A stretch of DNA of 10,247 bases from Clostridia bacterium (lineage in GTDB: Bacteria; Bacillota; Clostridia; Oscillospirales; Oscillospiraceae), in assembly GCA_003245395.1 (NCBI GenBank), contig QKDF01000164.1:1-10247 (forward strand), in the 5' to 3' direction. Shown here in pieces: positions 7,084 through 10,247 of the stretch. The number at the start of each line of letters is the position of its first letter. The stretch's first letter is position 1. The translations under genes were made by a program, and so were the position numbers. Below the pieces are notes generated by a model that was not told the DNA's origin, made no database searches, and saw nothing but the letters and a program-made list of their open reading frames with translations.

Positions 7084-7740
7084 ATGCCTTCAATTAAAAA
7101 AAGCTCTCTGGTGGATCAGGTCTATGAGACGCTGCGCGGCGACATCATCTCCCTACAGCTTCCGCTGGGGAGCAGACTCAACGTCAACGAATTGCAGGGG
7201 ACGCTGGGCGTCAGCTGTACGCCCATTCGGGAAGCCATCAACCGCCTGCAGTTGGAGGGCCTGATTACAAACGAGACAAATATCGGGGCCAGGGTACTGG
7301 CGCTGGATGCCCACGACGTGGAGGAGATCCAGCAGCTGGCCATGACGCTTCACTGTGCGGCGATCCACCTGGCTATGGAGCGTTGCGATTGCGCCGCACT
7401 GGCGGATGAGGTGGAAAAATATCAAAAAGAGTACCTAAAGGCCAAAAGTGTACAGAGCGAGGTTGCGGCGGTCAATCGCCTGGTGGGGACATTCTATCAT
7501 CGCTGCGGCAACCACCGTCTGGATGAAAGCATGATCTCTCTCCAAGGACAGCAGTTGCTGCTGCGCTATATCTTTGCCACGGACCGAAAGAAAACAAAAA
7601 GCGGGGAAGATTTCACGCCGCTGGTGGAAGCTGTGCGCAGTGCCGATACCGAGAGGGTGTGTCTGGCTCTGCAGGCGTATACCGATGCCGCCACGCCCGT
7701 TATTCTGGACTATGTCCGGGAAAAAGGTGGGAAACGCTGA
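7084..7740 (+). CDS. GntR-family transcriptional regulator, FadR/FCD subfamily
   Basis: The 218-residue protein has an N-terminal winged helix (about 8-72) and a helical FCD effector domain (about 78-210). The recognition helix region GVSCTPIREAINRLQLEGL (42-60) matches the GntR consensus except for cysteine 45 where arginine is usual in S-R-T-P. In the FCD domain only FYHRCGNH (137-144) resembles the metal-binding pattern. The preceding aspartate and the late histidine seem absent, so the effector site may not hold a metal. I chose the ATG at 7084 because AAAGGA (7071-7076) is 7 nt upstream; an in-frame ATG at 7078 is almost on top of that site. The gene is divergent from iorA and flanked by a repeated palindrome. 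It probably represses the iorAB-ptb-buk operon and itself until a keto acid or acyl derivative binds (inference). Confidence 0.9.
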   Translation: MPSIKKSSLVDQVYETLRGDIISLQLPLGSRLNVNELQGTLGVSCTPIREAINRLQLEGLITNETNIGARVLALDAHDVEEIQQLAMTLHCAAIHLAMERCDCAALADEVEKYQKEYLKAKSVQSEVAAVNRLVGTFYHRCGNHRLDESMISLQGQQLLLRYIFATDRKKTKSGEDFTPLVEAVRSADTERVCLALQAYTDAATPVILDYVREKGGKR

Positions 7741-7742
7741 AA

Positions 7743-7793
7743 GTGCGCAGCCTTTGCGCACAGCCCCGCATCCTTGCGGACGCAGGGCTGTGC
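7743..7793. terminator. Overlapping hairpins between convergent gntR and propeller genes
   Basis: Two inverted repeats share bases. GTGCGCA (7743-7749) pairs with TGCGCAC (7755-7761) around a 5-nt loop. GCACAGCCC (7758-7766) pairs with GGGCTGTGC (7785-7793), with CGCA/TGCG (7767-7770 and 7775-7778) inside. Both cannot form fully at once. The position between convergent genes suggests a shared terminator, but neither strand has a clear T-run, so it may act through structure only or need Rho. Confidence 0.5.
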
Positions 7794-7812
7794 ACTAGGG
7801 GGAGGTAAGCGG

Positions 7813-9195
7813 TCAAATGCCGTCTTTCAGGCGCAGAATATACATGCCATCCTGCCAGGTATCCATATAGATATAGCCGCGGTCGTCCACAACACAGTCT
7901 TCTGTCGTGGCCAGCATCGGGCCGGGGACGGGGATTTTATAGAGCAGCTTTTCCGGATTTGGGGGAATGAAATAAGCCAGCTCCTTGATATAATACGGGT
8001 CCGACACGTCATAAACCCGCATCCCGGCGTGGAAATAGCAGCAATAGATCCGGTTGGGGTTTTGATCCAGCCAGGGTTTTTCAGACATGGGCTCGTGGAT
8101 GTTGTGGGGGCCAAAGGGACCCTGTGCTCCGTCCAGCCCGGCGGTGTTGAAGTTCGGATAGGGGAAATCCGCAGGAACCTCCGGGTATGGGAATTCCGCC
8201 ACCAGCTGGGGATCGGTGGGATCGGAGATGTCCACCATGTGCAGATTGTTCATCGGCTGGGCGCCCTTGCGGTCGCCGGTTGTGAGGATTTCCTTGTTGT
8301 AGAATGGGAACCGCTCGCCTTCGTTGGTGGCCACCAGGAAGTTTCTCCCCGGCAGAGGCAGGCAGGTGTGGGTACGGGCACCGGCAAACTTGCCGGAAAA
8401 CGGCCCTTTCAGCTTGAGCTGCCCGATTTTTTTCGGACGGGTAATATCGGAGATGTCCAGAATGATCAGGCCATCGCAATAATAGGACAGATACGCCAGA
8501 TTGCCCACCACGAACGGGGGCCCGTGCAGTTGCGGCCAGTCCATAAACTCCCAGTGCTGCTCCATGCCGTCCACAGGGTATTCACCCGTTTTCATGCCGT
8601 CGGTGAACTGCTCCGGCACCCACCAGCGGCCCACCTCGACCGGATGGGTGGGATCAATGATGTCCAGAATGCGGTAGATATTTCCGGAGAAACCCGGGCA
8701 GTCTGCGGACAGATGGACATAGCGCCCGCCATTATACATGAAACGGTGTACGCCGAAGCCATTCTTCACACCGGTTTCCCACTTGGACAGCAGCTTGGGG
8801 TGCACCGGGTCGGTCTTGATATCAAAAATCATCAGGCCGCCCTCGTTTTTATCACCGGGCTTGTTGCCGTGCAGGAAGGGAACGCCGCCGGCCAGCGCAC
8901 CGATCATCAGACCGTCCGCAACCTGGATCTTGGGCGTGTTGGTGGCGGGGAATTCCTTGGGGTCACAGGCTTCCATCCAGTTGACCACCGTAGGGTTCGC
9001 CGGGTCGGTGACATCCACGATGTTCCAGCCGGGGCCGCGGAAGGAACCGCAGTACATGTAGTATCTGCCGTCCTCCGTCTTGTGCAGTGCCATCTGAAAA
9101 GCGTTGACACCGTTGAGGTCGCTGAAGCCGACGACCTCCATGTTTTTGATGTAGCCCTCATTTCCGGGGCTTTTTGCATAAAAAGGAATTACCAT
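7813..9195 (-). CDS. LVIVD-repeat beta-propeller protein of unknown function
   Basis: The 460-residue protein carries repeated blade strands of the LVIVD type: WNIVDVTDPANPTVV (57-71), LMIFDIKTDPVHPKLL (121-136), YRILDIIDPTHPVEVG (174-189), LIILDISDITRPKKIG (243-258), LHMVDISDPTDPQLVA (318-333), MRVYDVSDPYYIKELA (392-407) and a last blade near 441-456. This suggests six or seven blades. No signal peptide or membrane segment is seen, so it is probably cytoplasmic. Histidines in short conserved-looking stretches (GVHRF 148-152, QLHGPP 222-227, ARTHTCLP 273-280, FGPHNIHEP 361-369, YFHAGM 387-392) could form a metal or active site; this is inference. The start is the ATG at 9195 with AAGAAG about 11 nt upstream. 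The frame is open further upstream to 9399, but that part overlaps the preceding gene and has no blade-like sequence. It follows the EthD-like gene by 32 bases, in the same operon. I do not recognise a specific function. Confidence 0.85.
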   Translation of the reverse strand: MVIPFYAKSPGNEGYIKNMEVVGFSDLNGVNAFQMALHKTEDGRYYMYCGSFRGPGWNIVDVTDPANPTVVNWMEACDPKEFPATNTPKIQVADGLMIGALAGGVPFLHGNKPGDKNEGGLMIFDIKTDPVHPKLLSKWETGVKNGFGVHRFMYNGGRYVHLSADCPGFSGNIYRILDIIDPTHPVEVGRWWVPEQFTDGMKTGEYPVDGMEQHWEFMDWPQLHGPPFVVGNLAYLSYYCDGLIILDISDITRPKKIGQLKLKGPFSGKFAGARTHTCLPLPGRNFLVATNEGERFPFYNKEILTTGDRKGAQPMNNLHMVDISDPTDPQLVAEFPYPEVPADFPYPNFNTAGLDGAQGPFGPHNIHEPMSEKPWLDQNPNRIYCCYFHAGMRVYDVSDPYYIKELAYFIPPNPEKLLYKIPVPGPMLATTEDCVVDDRGYIYMDTWQDGMYILRLKDGI

Positions 9196-9227
9196 TGCGT
9201 AACATCTTCTTTCTGGTAAACTGGGGC

Positions 9228-10067
9228 TTACCGCATGGTGATATAGCCCCGGAACTGGGTAAGATTGTCGCAGGTGGGGATGTCCGTCAGGAACATGCCC
9301 ACGATATTGAACTGAGGCTTCAGGAAGGGGAACTTCTCCTGCTGCGCCCAGGCGGGCTTTTTCAAAGAGGCGGTGCCTGCTACCGCGGCCTGATACCACT
9401 CCTCGGGGCCGTCAAACCACAGTTCCACAAGGCGGTGGAAGGGGCAGCCCACCACATCCTGCATGATGCGGCTGGACAGGAATCGGGTGACCTCGGGGCG
9501 GGACTGGAAGTAGGAGACAATCTCCTCATGGAACCATTTCTCACCCTCCTCCACGGACAGACCTTCCGGATACTGGATGACAAACTGCCAGCGATAGTTG
9601 GGACCCTCGCAAACCATACGGCCCTTGCCCTTGAAGTCTTCCTCCCAGGAGATGGGAACATGGGCAAAGACAAAGGGCGGGCAGCCGTTGTCGCCGCCCA
9701 AAGTGCGGCCGGCATCGCCGTCGATGTTCTGGCTGAGGGACGCATCCGTATCGGGGATGCAGCCCTGCCAGCGGAGTACGTCCAGGGGCATATACTCGGA
9801 GATGGCCTTGTTGCGCATTTCCGGCTGCATTTCGTTTACCAGCCAGTAATGTTCGGTCATTTGCATGCGCCGGGTACCGAAGCGTTCCCCCTCCGGAGGA
9901 ACGGGCAGCGCGTTATAAAACGCGTATTTCGTGACATAGGGACCAAAGTTGGAGATACTGTCCTGAATGTGGTGGCCGTACAGCCAGTGCTGCAGGCGGT
10001 GGCGATACTCCTCTTTGCAGCAGTCTACAAAAATGATACTGCGCATGGGCCGGAATTCAAATGACAT
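9228..10067 (-). CDS. Tandem dimeric alpha-beta barrel (EthD-like) protein of unknown function
   Basis: The 279-residue protein appears to hold two ferredoxin-like alpha-beta halves. The first (about 9-105) begins with a strand RSIIFVD and has a helix YRHRLQHWLYGHHIQDSI (21-38) recalling the histidine-containing helix of EthD-like proteins. The second (about 155-230) has QFVIQYPEGL (161-170), a helix EGEKWFHEEIVSYFQ (174-188) and FHRLVELWFDGPEEWYQAA (210-228), which resembles the closing strand of that fold. Proteins of this fold include small monooxygenases, cyclases, isomerases and decarboxylases acting on aromatic or polyketide compounds, so a catalytic role is possible but unproven. No export signal is present. 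The ATG at 10067 has AAGGAGG 8 nt upstream. It is first in a two-gene unit with the propeller protein. The fold assignment is moderate; function is unknown. Confidence 0.75.
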   Translation of the reverse strand: MSFEFRPMRSIIFVDCCKEEYRHRLQHWLYGHHIQDSISNFGPYVTKYAFYNALPVPPEGERFGTRRMQMTEHYWLVNEMQPEMRNKAISEYMPLDVLRWQGCIPDTDASLSQNIDGDAGRTLGGDNGCPPFVFAHVPISWEEDFKGKGRMVCEGPNYRWQFVIQYPEGLSVEEGEKWFHEEIVSYFQSRPEVTRFLSSRIMQDVVGCPFHRLVELWFDGPEEWYQAAVAGTASLKKPAWAQQEKFPFLKPQFNIVGMFLTDIPTCDNLTQFRGYITMR

Positions 10068-10091
10068 AAAAATGACCTCCTTATTGTTCGT

Positions 10092-10153
10092 CGCTCAGGT
10101 GCCATGAGCGCGATGAATGCTTTGCATGTCAGCTTGCGGGCCTTGATCCCGCA
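10092..10153 (-). other. Two hairpins in the leader of the EthD-like/propeller operon
   Basis: CGCTCA (10092-10097) pairs with TGAGCG (10105-10110), and TGCGGG (10135-10140) pairs with CCCGCA (10148-10153). Both have 6-bp stems and 7-nt loops. They lie between the predicted promoter and the ribosome site (10076-10082). Neither has a T-run. They do not match a riboswitch class I know. The rest of 10068-10196 shows nothing else recognisable. Confidence 0.35.
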
Positions 10154-10196
10154 CAGGCGGCAGATCGAAAAATGCCGTCATCTTGCCTATGGGTCT

Positions 10197-10225
10197 ATAT
10201 TATTTCCAATATGGGTTTGTGTAAA
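10197..10225 (-). promoter_or_regulatory. Predicted sigma-70 promoter of the EthD-like/propeller operon
   Basis: On the minus strand TTTACA (10220-10225) and TAATAT (10197-10202) are spaced by 17 nt. The start would be near 10190, leaving an untranslated leader of about 120 nt. The surrounding DNA is AT-rich compared with the flanking coding sequence. Confidence 0.55.
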
Positions 10226-10247
10226 ATACCAGAATTGATTTGCAGTT

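Noticed and set aside
9196..9399. In-frame upstream extension of the propeller gene
   Set aside because: It overlaps the EthD-like gene, its translation is rich in Arg/Pro with no blade sequence, and the ATG at 9195 has its own upstream purine-rich site.
10180..10186. ATCTTGC near the predicted start of the EthD-like operon, resembling half of the GntR operator
   Set aside because: A single 7-base half site is expected by chance in 10 kb, and the other half is absent.
10068..10196. Possible riboswitch in the 120-nt leader
   Set aside because: Only two short stems are visible; no known aptamer core and no terminator or ribosome-site-sequestering helix could be supported.

Overview
The window looks like a moderately GC-rich anaerobic Firmicute, most likely a Clostridia / Oscillospiraceae-type gut or anaerobic-digester bacterium. 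The reasons are ferredoxin-dependent 2-keto acid oxidation, a Ptb/Buk acyl-phosphate pair, strong AGGAGG-type ribosome binding sites, two TTG starts and AT-rich intergenic promoters in GC-richer coding DNA. This placement is inferred from gene content, not from any marker gene. No rRNA, tRNA, CRISPR array, IS element or phage gene was seen.

Layout. (1) Positions 23-1108 (-) hold a type-1 periplasmic-binding-protein-like gene with no visible export signal. (2) Positions 1243-6840 (-) hold a compact gene set, in transcription order iorA, iorB, ptb, buk and an OFA-family MFS transporter. Spacings are 1-10 nt except between iorB and ptb, where a strong intrinsic terminator-like hairpin sits. (3) Positions 6841-7077 are a divergent control region with two copies of a CTTGCAAG-centred palindrome. 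One lies in the spacer of the predicted iorA promoter and the other just downstream of the -10 box of the predicted gntR promoter. (4) Positions 7084-7740 (+) encode a GntR/FCD-family regulator. (5) Positions 7813-10067 (-), convergent with gntR, are a two-gene unit: a tandem dimeric alpha-beta-barrel (EthD-like) protein and an LVIVD-repeat beta-propeller. A predicted promoter lies about 120 nt upstream, in 10197-10225.

How the genes may work together. IorAB oxidatively decarboxylates a 2-keto acid (family precedent: indolepyruvate, phenylpyruvate and 4-hydroxyphenylpyruvate) to an acyl-CoA plus CO2 and reduced ferredoxin. A Ptb-type phosphotransacylase and a Buk-type kinase would turn that acyl-CoA into free acid plus ATP, and the MFS protein could carry the keto acid in or the acid out. 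This is a self-contained energy-yielding module, plausibly for fermenting aromatic or branched-chain amino acids to arylacetates or branched acids. The substrate cannot be read from the sequence. The propeller/barrel pair has no function I recognise; it is the most novel part of the window and may act on a related small molecule.
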